NCBI RefSeq assembly: GCF_051401765.1
Contig: NW_027480423.1
Coordinates: 5,270,001 to 5,334,000 of the forward strand
Reading direction: 5' to 3'
Length of the DNA stretch: 64,000 nt
Source of the DNA: Calliopsis andreniformis
Taxonomy: Eukaryota > Arthropoda > Insecta > Hymenoptera > Andrenidae
The notes beneath the pieces were generated by a model that worked only from the letters and a program-made list of their open reading frames with translations, was not told the DNA's origin and made no database searches. Shown here in pieces: positions 24,371 to 38,062 of this stretch (within the stretch, counting starts at the first letter, position 1; each line of letters starts with the position of its first letter). Made by a program: the position numbers and the translations under genes.

Positions 24371-27300
24371 ATACGATGGAAAAGCTGTTGTATTTATATC
24401 GTATTTTATGCTTCGGGCGTTGACTTCTTAGGCCCTAACATTTCGATCTAGTGGAGCAACGCCCTAGAGTGAAGCCTAGGTTGCCCGGAACGTAGAAATG
24501 ACCATCACTTTCAAACTGGTTGCAATTAATCCTGATATACGATGGAAAAAGTGTTGTATTTTTATTGCATTTTATGCTTCGGGCGTTGACTTCTAAGGCC
24601 CTAACTATTCAACCTGTTGGAGCAACGCCATAGAGTAAAGCCTAGGTTGATCGGAATGTAGAAATGACCATAACTTTCATACTGGTTGCAATTATTCGTT
24701 TTATACGATGGAAAAACTGTTGTATTTATATGGTATTTTATGCTTCTGGCGTTCACTTCTTAGGCCCGAACTATTCGATCTGGTGGAACAACGCCCTAGG
24801 GTGAAGCCTAGGTTGCCCGGAACGTAGAAATGACCATAACTTTCACACTGTTTGCAATTATTCGTTTTATACGATGGAAAAGCTGTTGTATTTATATCGT
24901 ATTTTATGCTTCTGGCGTTGACTTCTAAGGACCAAACTATTCGATCTGGTGGAGCAACGCCCCACAGTGATGCCTAGGTTGCCCGGAACGTAGATACGAC
25001 CATAACCTTCACACTGGTTGCAAATTATTCCTGCTATACGATGGAAAAGCTGTTGTATTTTTACTGCATGTTATGCTTCGAGCATTGACTTCTAAGGCCC
25101 TAGCTATACGATCAGGTGGCGCAACGCCCTAGAGTGAAGCCTAGGTTGCTCGAAATGTAGAAATGACCATAACTTTCACACTGGTTGCAATTATTCGTTT
25201 TATACGATGGAAAAACTGTTGTATTTATATCGTATTTTATGCTTCTGGCGTTGACTTCTTAGGCCCTGACTATTCAATCTGGTGGATCGACGCCCTAGAG
25301 TGAAACGTAGGTTGCCCGGAACGTAGAAATGACCATAACATTCACACCGGTTGCAATTATTCGTTTAGTACGATGGAAAAGCTGTTGTATTAATATTGCA
25401 TTTCATGCTTCGGCCGTTGACTTCTAAGGCCCTAACTATACGATCTGGTGGAGTAACGCCCTAGAGTGAAGCCTAGGTTGCCCGGAACGTAGAAATGACC
25501 ATAACTTTCATACTGCTTGCAATTATTCGTTTTATACGACGGAAAAACTGTTGTATTTATATTGTATTTTATACTTCGGGCGTTGACTTGTAAGGCCCTA
25601 ACTATTCAATGTGTTGGATCAACGCCCTAGAGTGAAGCCAAGGTTGCTCGGAATGTAGAAATGACCATAACATTCACACTGGTTGAAATTATTCGTTTTA
25701 TACGATGGAAAAGCTGTTGCATCTTTATTGTATTTTATGCTTCTGGCGTTGCCTTCTTAGGCCCTAACTGTTTGATCTGGTGGAACAACGCCCTAGAGTG
25801 AAGCCTAGGTTGCCCGGAACGTAGAAATGACCATCACTTTCAGACTGGTTGCAATTATTCCTGTTATACGATGGAAAAGCTCTTGTATATTTAATGTATT
25901 TTATGCTTCGGGCGTTGACTTCTATGGCCCTACCTATTCGATCTGGTGGAGCAACGCCCTACACTCAAGCCTAGGTTGCCCGGAAAGTAGAATTGACCAC
26001 AGCTTTGATACTGGTTGCAATTACTCGTTTTATATGATGGAAAAACTGTTCTATTTATCTTGTATTTTATGCTTCGGGCGTTCACTTCTTAGCCCCTAAC
26101 TATTCCATCTGGTGGAACAACGCCCTGGGGTGAAGCCTAGGTTGCCCGGAACGTAGAAATGACCATAACTTTCACGCTGGTTGCTATTATTCGTTTTATA
26201 CGATGGAAAAACTGTTATATTTATATTGTATTTTATGCTTCTGGCGTTGCCATCTTAGGCCCTAACTGTTCGATCTGGTGGAACAACGCCCTAGAGTGAA
26301 GCCTAGGTTACCCGGAACGTTGAAATGACCAGTACTATCGCACTGTTTGCAATTATCCATTTTATACGGTGGAAAAGCTGTTGTATTGATATTGTATTTT
26401 ATGCTTCTGGCGTTGACTTCTAAGGCCGTAGCTATTAGCTGTGGTGGAGCAACGCCCTACAGTGACGCATAGGTTGCCCGGAACGTAGAAATGAACATTA
26501 ATTTCACAATGTTTGCAATTATTCATTTTATACAATGGAAAAACGGTTGTAGTTATACTGTGTTTTATTCTTCTGGCGTTGAATTCCAAGTCCCTAGCTA
26601 TTCGATCTCGTGGAGCAACGCCCTAGAGTGAAACGTAGGTTGCCCGGAACGTAGAAATGACCATAACATTCACACCGGTTGCAATTATTCGTTTAGTACG
26701 ATGGAAAAGCTGTTGTATTAATATTGCATTTCATGCTTCGGCCGTTGACTTCTAAGGCCCTAACTATACGATCTGGTGGAGCAACGCCCTAGAGTGAAGC
26801 CTAGGTTGCCCGGAACGTAGAAATGACCATAACTTTCATACTGCTTGCAATTATTCGTTTTATACGATGGAAAAACTGTTGTATTTATATTGTATTTTAT
26901 ACTTCGGGCGTTGACTTCTAAGGCCCTAACTATTCAATGTGTTGGATCAACGCCCTAGAGTGAAGCCAAGGTTGCTCGGAATGTAGAAATGACCATAACA
27001 TTCACACTGGTTGAAATTATTCGTTTTATACGATGGAAAAGCTGTTGCATCTTTATTGTATTTTATGCTTCTGGCGTTGCCTTCTTAGGCCCTAACTGTT
27101 CGATCTGGTGGAACAACGCCCTAGAGTGAAGCCTAGGTTGCCCGGAACGTAGAAATGACCACAACTTTCATACTTGTTGCAATTATTAGTTTTATACGAT
27201 GGAAAAACTGTTGTATTTATACTGTTTTTTATGCTGCTGGCGTTCACTTCTTAGGCCCTAACTATTCGATCTGGTGGAACAACGCCCTCGGGTGAAGTAT

Positions 27301-27857
27301 AGGTTGCCGGGAACGTAGAAATGACCATAACTTTCACACTGGTCGCTATTATTCGTTTTATACGATGGAGAAACTGTTATATTTATATTGTACTTTATGC
27401 TTCTGGCGTTGCCTTCTTAGGCCCTAACTGTTCGATCTGGTGGAACAACGCCCTAGAGTGAGGCCTAGGTTGCCCGGAACGTAGAAATGACCATCACTTT
27501 CACACTGGGTGCAATTAGTCCTGTTATACGATGGAATAGCTCTTGTATATTTAATGTATTTTATGCTTCGGGCGTTGACTTCTATGGCCCTACCTATTCG
27601 ATCTGGTGGAGCAACGCCCTACAGTCAAGCCTAGGTTGCCCGGAACGTTGAAATGAACATAACTTTCACACTGGTAGCAATTATTCGTTTTATACAATGG
27701 AAAAACTGTTCTATTTATTTTGTATTTTATGCTTCAGGCGTTGACTTCTATGGCCCTACCTATTCGATCTGGTGGAACAACACCCTACAGTCAAGCCTAG
27801 GTTGCCCGGAACGTAGATATGACCATAACCTTCACACAGGTTGCAATTATTCGTTTT
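24371..27857 (+). repeat. 3487-bp (21-monomer) tandem duplication, unit 1
   Basis: This unit is followed directly by its copy at 27858-31344. The switch is visible: at 27855-27860 the sequence reads TTTATA, as at 24368-24373, where the ancestral order would read TTTCTA, as at 31342-31347 and 3285-3290. Most of this unit is block A (compare 1-3287). Units 1 and 2 share variants absent from the 0-kb copy, such as AACTGTTTGATCTGG and CTTTCAGACTGG. The tandem duplication is therefore younger than the separation from the 0-kb copy. Confidence 0.88.
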
Positions 27858-30800
27858 ATACGATGGAAAAGCTGTTGTATTTATATCGTATTTTATGCTT
27901 CGGGCGTTGACTTCTTAGGCCCTAACATTTCGATCTAGTGGAGCAACGCCCTAGAGTGAAGCCTAGGTTGCCCGGAACGTAGAAATGACCATCACTTTCA
28001 AACTGGTTGCAATTAATCCTGATATACGATGGAAAAAGTGTTGTATTTTTATTGCATTTTATGCTTCGGGCGTTGACTTCTAAGGCCCTAACTATTCAAC
28101 CTGTTGGAGCAACGCCATAGAGTAAAGCCTAGGTTGATCGGAATGTAGAAATGACCATAACTTTCATACTGGTTGCAATTATTCGTTTTATACGATGGAA
28201 AAACTGTTGTATTTATATGGTATTTTATGCTTCTGGCGTTCACTTCTTAGGCCCGAACTATTCGATCTGGTGGAACAACGCCCTAGGGTGAAGCCTAGGT
28301 TGCCCGGAACGTAGAAATGACCATAACTTTCACACTGTTTGCAATTATTCGTTTTATACGATGGAAAAGCTGTTGTATTTATATCGTATTTTATGCTTCT
28401 GGCGTTGACTTCTAAGGACCAAACTATTCGATCTGGTGGAGCAACGCCCTACAGTGATGCCTAGGTTGCCCGGAACGTAGATACGACCATAACCTTCACA
28501 CTGGTTGCAAATTATTCCTGCTATACGATGGAAAAGCTGTTGTATTTTTACTGCATGTTATGCTTCGAGCATTGACTTCTAAGGCCCTAGCTATACGATC
28601 AGGTGGCGCAACGCCCTAGAGTGAAGCCTAGGTTGCTCGAAATGTAGAAATGACCATAACTTTCACACTGGTTGCAATTATTCGTTTTATACGATGGAAA
28701 AACTGTTGTATTTATATCGTATTTTATGCTTCTGGCGTTGACTTCTTAGGCCCTGACTATTCAATCTGGTGGATCGACGCCCTAGAGTGAAACGTAGGTT
28801 GCCCGGAACGTAGAAATGACCATAACATTCACACCGGTTGCAATTATTCGTTTAGTACGATGGAAAAGCTGTTGTATTAATATTGCATTTCATGCTTCGG
28901 CCGTTGACTTCTAAGGCCCTAACTATACGATCTGGTGGAGTAACGCCCTAGAGTGAAGCCTAGGTTGCCCGGAACGTAGAAATGACCATAACTTTCATAC
29001 TGCTTGCAATTATTCGTTTTATACGACGGAAAAACTGTTGTATTTATATTGTATTTTATACTTCGGGCGTTGACTTGTAAGGCCCTAACTATTCAATGTG
29101 TTGGATCAACGCCCTAGAGTGAAGCCAAGGTTGCTCGGAATGTAGAAATGACCATAACATTCACACTGGTTGAAATTATTCGTTTTATACGATGGAAAAG
29201 CTGTTGCATCTTTATTGTATTTTATGCTTCTGGCGTTGCCTTCTTAGGCCCTAACTGTTTGATCTGGTGGAACAACGCCCTAGAGTGAAGCCTAGGTTGC
29301 CCGGAACGTAGAAATGACCATCACTTTCAGACTGGTTGCAATTATTCCTGTTATACGATGGAAAAGCTCTTGTATATTTAATGTATTTTATGCTTCGGGC
29401 GTTGACTTCTATGGCCCTACCTATTCGATCTGGTGGAGCAACGCCCTACACTCAAGCCTAGGTTGCCCGGAAAGTAGAATTGACCACAGCTTTGATACTG
29501 GTTGCAATTACTCGTTTTATATGATGGAAAAACTGTTCTATTTATCTTGTATTTTATGCTTCGGGCGTTCACTTCTTAGCCCCTAACTATTCCATCTGGT
29601 GGAACAACGCCCTGGGGTGAAGCCTAGGTTGCCCGGAACGTAGAAATGACCATAACTTTCACGCTGGTTGCTATTATTCGTTTTATACGATGGAAAAACT
29701 GTTATATTTATATTGTATTTTATGCTTCTGGCGTTGCCATCTTAGGCCCTAACTGTTCGATCTGGTGGAACAACGCCCTAGAGTGAAGCCTAGGTTACCC
29801 GGAACGTTGAAATGACCAGTACTATCGCACTGTTTGCAATTATCCATTTTATACGGTGGAAAAGCTGTTGTATTGATATTGTATTTTATGCTTCTGGCGT
29901 TGACTTCTAAGGCCGTAGCTATTAGCTGTGGTGGAGCAACGCCCTACAGTGACGCATAGGTTGCCCGGAACGTAGAAATGAACATTAATTTCACAATGTT
30001 TGCAATTATTCATTTTATACAATGGAAAAACGGTTGTAGTTATACTGTGTTTTATTCTTCTGGCGTTGAATTCCAAGTCCCTAGCTATTCGATCTCGTGG
30101 AGCAACGCCCTAGAGTGAAACGTAGGTTGCCCGGAACGTAGAAATGACCATAACATTCACACCGGTTGCAATTATTCGTTTAGTACGATGGAAAAGCTGT
30201 TGTATTAATATTGCATTTCATGCTTCGGCCGTTGACTTCTAAGGCCCTAACTATACGATCTGGTGGAGCAACGCCCTAGAGTGAAGCCTAGGTTGCCCGG
30301 AACGTAGAAATGACCATAACTTTCATACTGCTTGCAATTATTCGTTTTATACGATGGAAAAACTGTTGTATTTATATTGTATTTTATACTTCGGGCGTTG
30401 ACTTCTAAGGCCCTAACTATTCAATGTGTTGGATCAACGCCCTAGAGTGAAGCCAAGGTTGCTCGGAATGTAGAAATGACCATAACATTCACACTGGTTG
30501 AAATTATTCGTTTTATACGATGGAAAAGCTGTTGCATCTTTATTGTATTTTATGCTTCTGGCGTTGCCTTCTTAGGCCCTAACTGTTCGATCTGGTGGAA
30601 CAACGCCCTAGAGTGAAGCCTAGGTTGCCCGGAACGTAGAAATGACCACAACTTTCATACTTGTTGCAATTATTAGTTTTATACGATGGAAAAACTGTTG
30701 TATTTATACTGTTTTTTATGCTGCTGGCGTTCACTTCTTAGGCCCTAACTATTCGATCTGGTGGAACAACGCCCTCGGGTGAAGTATAGGTTGCCGGGAA

Positions 30801-31344
30801 CGTAGAAATGACCATAACTTTCACACTGGTCGCTATTATTCGTTTTATACGATGGAGAAACTGTTATATTTATATTGTACTTTATGCTTCTGGCGTTGCC
30901 TTCTTAGGCCCTAACTGTTCGATCTGGTGGAACAACGCCCTAGAGTGAGGCCTAGGTTGCCCGGAACGTAGAAATGACCATCACTTTCACACTGGGTGCA
31001 ATTAGTCCTGTTATACGATGGAATAGCTCTTGTATATTTAATGTATTTTATGCTTCGGGCGTTGACTTCTATGGCCCTACCTATTCGATCTGGTGGAGCA
31101 ACGCCCTACAGTCAAGCCTAGGTTGCCCGGAACGTTGAAATGAACATAACTTTCACACTGGTAGCAATTATTCGTTTTATACAATGGAAAAACTGTTCTA
31201 TTTATTTTGTATTTTATGCTTCAGGCGTTGACTTCTATGGCCCTACCTATTCGATCTGGTGGAACAACACCCTACAGTCAAGCCTAGGTTGCCCGGAACG
31301 TAGATATGACCATAACCTTCACACAGGTTGCAATTATTCGTTTT
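27858..31344 (+). repeat. 3487-bp tandem duplication, unit 2
   Basis: This is the second unit of the 21-mer pair that begins at 24371. It is nearly identical to unit 1; one difference seen is CCCTACAGTG near 28447 against CCCCACAGTG near 24960. Beyond 31344 the sequence carries on as block A does at 3288, up to about 32454. Unit 2 therefore still holds the original right-hand junction. Confidence 0.87.
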
Positions 31345-32454
31345 CTACGATGGAAAAGCTGTTGTATTTAAATTTTATTTTTTGCTTCCGGTGTTGACTT
31401 CTTAGACCCTAACTCTTCGATCTGGTGGAGCAACGCCTCAGAGTTAAGTCTAGGATGCCCGAAACGTCGAAATGATCGTTACTTTCGCACTGGTTGCAAT
31501 TAGTCATGCTATACAATGGAAAAATTGTTGTATTTATACTGTATTTTATGCTTCTGGCGTTGACTTCTGAGGCCGTAGCTATTCGATGTGGTGGAAGAAC
31601 GCCGTAGAGTGAAGCCTAGGTTGCCCGGAACGTAGAAATGACCATAACATTCACACCGGTTGCAATTATTCATGCTATACGTTGGAAAATCTGTTGCATT
31701 TGTATTGTAATTTATGCTTCTAGCGTTGACTTTTAAGGCCGTAGCTATTCGATGTGGTGGAGCAACGCCCTAGGGTGAAGCCTAGGTTGCCCGGAAAGTA
31801 GAAATGACCATAACTTTCATGCTGGTTGCAATTATTCGATTTATACGATGGAAAAACTGTTGTATTTATATTGTATTTTATGCTTCTGGCGCTGACTTCT
31901 AGGGCACTAACTATACGATCTGGTGGAGGAGCGCCCTGGGGTGAAGCCTAGGTTGCCCGGAACGTAGAAATGACCATTACTTTTACACTGGTTTCAATTA
32001 TTCGTTTTATGCGATGGAAAAACTGTTCTATATATTTTGTATTTTGTGCTTCGGGCGTTGACTTCTAAGGCCCTAACTATTCAATCTGTTGGAGCAAGGC
32101 CCTCTGGTGAAGCCTAGGTTGCCCGGAAAGTAGAAATGACCATACCATTCATACTGGTTGCAATTATTTGTTTTATACGATAGAGAAGGTGTTGTATTGA
32201 TACCGTATTTTATGCTTCTGGCGTTGACTTCTTATGCCCTAACTATTCCATCTGGTGGAACAACGACCTAGGGTGAAGCCTGGGTTGCCCGGAACGTAGA
32301 AATGACCATAACTTTCACACCGGCAGCAATTATTCGTTTTATACGATGGAAAAGCTGTTCTACTTGTTTTGTATTTTATGCTTCGGGCGTCGACTTCTAA
32401 GGCCCTAACTATTCAATCTGTTGGAGCAACGCCCTAGGGTGAAGCCTAGGTTGC
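28058..32454 (+). repeat. Block A, copy 3
   Basis: This is the partner of 1-4396 at offset 28057-28058 and overlaps unit 2 of the 3487-bp duplication. The match includes rare monomers near 31400-31500 (GCCTCAGAGTTAAGTC, GAAACGTCGAAATGATC) and near 32000-32200 (GTTTTATGCGATGG, ATACGATAGAGAAGG). It ends at about 32454, where this copy enters a local 4-mer repeat. Confidence 0.88.
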
Positions 32455-33120
32455 CCGGAAAGTAGAAATGACCATAACTTTCATACTGGTTGCAATTATT
32501 CGATTTATACGATGGAAATACTGTTGTATTTATATTGTATTTTATGCTTCTGGCGCTGACTTCTAGGGCACTAACTATACGATCTGGTGGAGGAGCGCCC
32601 TGGGGTGAAGCCTAGGTTGCCCGGAACGTAGAAATGACCATTACTTTTACACTGGTTTCAATTATTCGTTTTATACGATGGAAAAACTGTTCTATTTATT
32701 TTGTATTTTGTGCTTCGGGCGTTGACTTCTAAGGCCCTAACTATTCAATCTGTTGGAGCAAGGCCCTCTGGTGAAGCCTAGGTTGCCCGGAAAGTAGAAA
32801 TGACCATACCATTCATACTGGTTGCAATTATTTGTTTTATACGATAGAGAAGGTGTTGTATTGATACCGTATTTTATGCTTCTGGCGTTGACTTCTTTTG
32901 CCCTAACTATTCCATCTGGTGGAACAACGACCTAGGGTGAAGCCTGGGTTGCCCGGAACGTAGAAATGACCATAACTTTCGCACCGGCAGCAATTATTCG
33001 TTTTATACGATGGAAAAACTGTTCTACTTGTTTTGTATTTTATGCTTCGGACGTCGACTTCTAAGGCCCTAACTATTCAATCTGTTGGAGCAACGCCCTA
33101 GGGTGAAGCCTAGGTTGCCC
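31797..33120 (+). repeat. 4-monomer (663 bp) tandem duplication
   Basis: About 31797-32459 repeats at 32460-33122. Shared rare features are GGCGCTGACTTCTAGGGCAC, GGAGGAGCGCCCTGGGG, ATACGATAGAGAAGG, TTGATACCGTATTTTATG and GGCGTCGACTTC or its near variant. A few differences separate the units, for example ATGCGATGG near 31998 against ATACGATGG near 32661. This duplication sits exactly where left-domain sequence gives way to right-domain sequence. Confidence 0.85.
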
Positions 33121-34095
33121 GGAAAGTAGAAATAACCACAACTTTCATACTTGTTGCAATTATTCATTTTATACGATGGAAAATGTGTTATATTTATATT
33201 GTATTTTATGCTTCTGGCGTTGACTTCTTAGGCCCTAGCTATTCGATCTGGTGGAACGACGCCCTAGAGTGAAGCCTAGGTTGCCCAGAACGTAGAAATG
33301 ACCATCACTTTCACATTGGTTGCAATTATTCCTGTTATACGATGGAAAAACTTTTGCATCTTTATTGTATTTTATGCTTCTGGCGATGACTTGTAAGTCC
33401 CTAAATATTCGATCTGGTGGAGCAACGCTCTAGAGTGAAGCACAGGTTGCTCGGAATGTAGAAATGTCCATAACTTTCACACTGGTTGCAATTATACGTT
33501 TTATACGATGGAAAAGCTGTTGTATTTTTATTGCATTTTATGCTTTGGGCGTTGACTTCTAAGGCCCTAACTATTCAACCTGTTGGGCCAACGCCCTAGC
33601 GAGAAGCCTAGGTTGCCCGGAAAGTTGAAATGACCATAACTTTCGTACTGGTCGCAATTATTCGTTTCATAGAATGGAAAAACTGTTGTATTTATATTGT
33701 ATTTTATGCTTCTGGCGTTAACTTCTTGGGCCCTAACTATTCGATCTGGTGGAACAACGTCCTAGGGTGAAGCCTAGGCTGCCGGAACGTTGAAATGACC
33801 ATAACTTTCACACTGGTAGCAATTATTCGTTATATACAATGGAAAAACTCTTCTACTTATTTTGTATTTTATGCTTCGGGCATTGACTTCTTTTGCCCTA
33901 CCTATTCGATCTGGTGGAGCAACACCCTACAGTCAAGCCTAGGTTGCCCGGAACGTAGAAATGACCATAACATTCACACCCGTTGCAATTATTCATGCTA
34001 TACGATGGAAAAACTGCTGCATTTTTATTGTATTTTATGCTTCTAGCGTTGACTTCTAAGGCCGTAGCTATTAGATGTGGTGGAGTAATGCCCTA
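32990..34095 (+). repeat. Block C, copy 1 (6-7 monomers)
   Basis: This matches 38300-39405 at offset 5310 (32 monomers minus 2 nt). Shared rare variants are GTAGAAATAACCACAAC, GGAAAATGTGTTATATT, GTTGGGCCAACGCCCTAGCG and the one-base deletion GGCTGCCGGAAC or GGTTGCCGGAAC. The partner diverges at about 39401, where CCCTATGGTG replaces CCCTAGAGTG. Confidence 0.85.
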
Positions 34096-35419
34096 GAGTG
34101 ACGCCTAGGTTGCCTGGAACGTAGAAATGACCATTACTTTCACAATGTTTCCAATTATTCATTTTATACGATTGAAAAACTGTCGTACTTATATTGTATT
34201 TTATTCTTATGGCGTTGAGTTCTAAGTCCCTAGCTATGCGATCTGATGGAGCAACGCCATAGAGTGAAACCAAGGTTGCCCGGAACGTAGAAATTACCAT
34301 AACTTTCAAACTGGTAGCAATTATTCGTTTTATACAATGGAAAAACTGTTCTATTTATTTTGTATTTTATGCATCGGACGTTGACTTCTAAGGCCCTTGC
34401 TATTCGATCTAGTGGAGCAACGCCCTAGAGTGAAGCCTAGGTTGCCCGGAACGTAGAAATGACCATCACTTTCAAACAGGTTGCAATTAATCCTTTTATA
34501 CGATGGAAAAACTGTTGTATTTTTATTGCATTTTATGCTTCCGGCGATGACTTCTAAGGCCCTAACTATTCAATCTGTTGGAGCAACGCCGTAGGGTGAA
34601 GCCTTGGTTGCACGGAACGTAGAAATGACGTTAACTTTCATACTGTTTGCAATTACTCGTTCTATACGATTGAAAAACTGTTGTATTTATATTGTATTTT
34701 ATGCTTCTGGCGTTGACTTCTTATGCCCTAACTATTCCATCTGGTGGAACAACGCCCTATGGTGAAGCCTAGGTTGCCCGGAACGTAGAAATGACCATAA
34801 CTTTCACACCGGTAGCAATTATTCGTTTTATACGATGGAAAAACTGTTCTATTTATTTTGTATTTAATGCTTCGGGCGTTGACTTCTAAGGCCCTAACTA
34901 TTCAATCTGTTGAAGCAACGCCCTAGGGTCAAGCCTAGGTTGCCCGGAAAGTAGAAATGACGTTAACTTTCATACTGGTTGCAATTATTCGTTTTATACG
35001 ATGGAAAAACTGTTGTATTTATATTGTGTTTTATGCTTCTGGCGTTGACTTCTAAGGCCGTAACTATTCGATCTGGTGGAGCAACGCTCTATAGTGAAGC
35101 CTAGGTTGCCCGGAACGTAGAAATGACCATCACTTTCAAACTGGTTGCTATTATTCCTGTTTATGATGGAAAGACTGTTGTATTTATATTGTATCTTATG
35201 CTTCGGGCGTTGACTGCTAAGGCCCTAACTATGCAATCTGTTGGATCAACGCCCTAGAGTGAAGCCTATGTTGCTCGGAATGTAGAAATGACCATAACAT
35301 TCACACTGGTTGAAATTATTCGTTTAATACGACGGAAAAACAGTTCAATTTATTTTGTATTTTATGCTTCGGCCGTGGACTTCTAAGGCACAAACTATTC
35401 GATCTGTTGGAGCAACGCC
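34096..35419 (+). repeat. Satellite without a clear higher-order partner nearby
   Basis: About eight monomers of ordinary satellite. Individual monomers resemble others in the right domain, but I did not find a long in-order partner by eye. No other feature is present. Confidence 0.6.
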
Positions 35420-38062
35420 CTAGAGTGAAGCCTTGGTTGCCTGGAACGTACAAATGACCATCACTTTCACACGGGTTGCAATTATTCCAGTTATAGGATG
35501 GAAAGACTGTTGTATTTTTATTGTATTCTATGCTTCAGGCGTTGACTTCTGAGGCCGTAGCTATTCGATGTGGTGGAAGAACGCCATAGAGTGAAGCTTA
35601 GGTTGCCCGGAACGTAGAAATGACCATAACATTCACACCGGTTGCAATTATTCATTCTATACGTTGGAAAATCTGTTGAATTTGTATTGTAATTTATGCT
35701 TCTAGCGTTGACTTTTAAGGCCGTAGCTATTCGATGTGGTGGAGCAACGCCCTAGGGTGAAGCCTAGGTTGCCCGGAAAGTAGAAATGACCATAACTTTC
35801 ATACTGGTTGCTATTATTCGTTTTATACGATGGAAAAACTGTTGTATTTATATTGTATTTTATGCTTCTGGCGCTGACTTCTAGGGCACTAACTATACGA
35901 TCTGGTGGAGCAGCGCCCTAGAGTGAAACCTAGGTTGCCCGGAACGTAGAAATGACCAGAACTTTCACACTGGTTGCTATTATTCGTTTTATACCATGGA
36001 AAAACTGTTATATTTATATTGTATTTTATGCTTCGGGCGTTGACTTCTATGGCCCTACCTATTCGATCTGACGGAGCAACGCCCTACAGTCAAGCCTAGG
36101 TTGCCCGGAACGTAGAAATGACCATAACTTTCACACTGGTTGCTATTATTCGTTCTATACGATGGAAAAACTGTTACATTTATATTGTATCTTATGCTTC
36201 TGGCCTTGACTTCTTGGGCCGTAACAATTCGATCTGGTGGAACAACGCCCTAGAGTGAAGCCTAGGTTGCCTGGAACGTACAAATGACCATCACTTTCAC
36301 ACGGGATGCAATTATTCCAGTTATAGGATGGAAAGACTGATGTATTTTTATTGTATTCTATGCTTCAGGCGTTGACTTCTGAGGCCGTAGCTACTCGATG
36401 TGGAGGAAGAACGCCATAGAGTGAAGCCTAGGTTGCCCGGAACGTAGAAATGACCATGACATTCACACCGGTTGCAATTATTCATGCTATACGTTGGAAA
36501 ATCTGTTGCATTTGTATTGTAATTTATGCTTCTAGCGTTGACTTTTAAGGCCGTAGCTATTCGATGTGGTGGAGCAACGCCCTAGGGTGAAGCCTAGGTT
36601 GCCCGGAAAGTAGAAATGACCATAACTTTCATACTGGTTGCAATTATTCGTTTTATACGATGGAAAAACTGTTGTATTTATATTGTATTTTATGCTTCTG
36701 GCGCTGACTTCTAGGGCACTAACTTTACGATCTGGTGGAGCAGCGCCCTAGAGTGAAACCTAGGTTGCCCGGAACGTAGAAATGACCAGAACTTTCACAC
36801 TGGTTGCTATTATTCGTTTTATACGATGGAAAAACTGTTATATTTATATTGTATTTTATGCTTCGGGCGTTGACTTCTATGGCCCTACCTATTCGATCTG
36901 ACGGAGCAACGCCCTACAGTCAAGCCTAGGTTGCCCGGAACGTAGAAATGACCATAACTTTCACACTGGTTGCTATTATTCGTTCTATACGATGGAAAAA
37001 CTGTTATATTTATATTGTATCTTATGCTTCTGGCCTTGACTTCTTGGGCCCTAACAATTCGATCTGGTGGAACAACGCCCTAGAGTGAAGCCTAGGTTGC
37101 CTGGAACGTACAAATGACCATCACTTTCACACGGGATGCAATTATTCCAGTTATAGGATGGAAAGACTGATGTATTTTTATTGTATTCTATGCTTCAGGC
37201 GTTGACTTCTGAGGCCGTAGCTTTTCGATGTGGTGGAAGAACGCCATAGAGTGAAGCCTAGGTTGCCCGGAACGTAGAAATGACCATAACATTCACACCG
37301 GTTGCAATTATTCATGCTATACGTTGGAAAATCTGTTGCATTTGTATTGTAATTTATGCTTCTAGCGTTGACTTTTAAGGCCGTAGCTATTCGATGTGGT
37401 GGAGCAACGCCCTAGGGTGAAGCCTAGGTTGCCCGGAAAGTAGAAATGACCATTACTTTCATACTGGTTGCAATTATTCGTTTTATACGGTGGAAAAACT
37501 GTTGTATTTATATTGTATTTTATGCTTCTGGCGCTGACTTCTAGGGCACTAACTATACGATCTGGTGGAGCAGCGCCCTGGAGTGAAAGCTAGGTTGCCC
37601 GGAACGTAGAAATGACCAGAACTTTCACACTGGTTGCTATTATTCGTTTTATACGATGGAAAAACTGTTATATTTATATTGTATTTTATGCTTCGGGCGT
37701 TGAGTTCTATGGCCCTACCTATTCGATCTGACGGAGGAACGCCCTACAGTCAAGCCTAGGTTGCCCGGAACGTCGAAATGACCATAACTTTCACACTGGT
37801 TGCTATTATTCGTTCTATACGATGGAAAAACTGTTATATTTATATTGTATCTTATGCTTCTGGCCTTGACTTCTTGGGGCCTAACAATTCGATCTGGTGG
37901 AACAACGCCCTAGAGTGAAGCCTAGGTTGCCTGGAACGTACAAATGACCATCACTTTCACACGGGATGCAATTATTCCAGTTATAGGATGGAAAGACTGT
38001 TGTATTTTTATTGTATTCTATGCTTCAGGCGTTGACTTCTGAGGCCGTAGCTATTCGATGTG
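35420..38062 (+). repeat. 5-monomer higher-order repeat (830 bp), about 3.2 copies
   Basis: TTGCCTGGAACGTACAAATG begins near 35437, 36267, 37097 and 37927, at exact 830-bp spacing. In order, the five monomers carry: GGATGCAATTATTCCAG (GGGTTGC in the first copy); CACCGGTTGCAATTATTCAT with ATACGTTGGAAAATC; GGCGCTGACTTCTAGGGCAC; ACCAGAACTTTCACACTGG; and TTGTATCTTATGCTTCTGG with CTAACAATTCG. This is the only place where one higher-order unit is repeated more than twice in a row. Copies differ at only a few sites. Confidence 0.9.
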
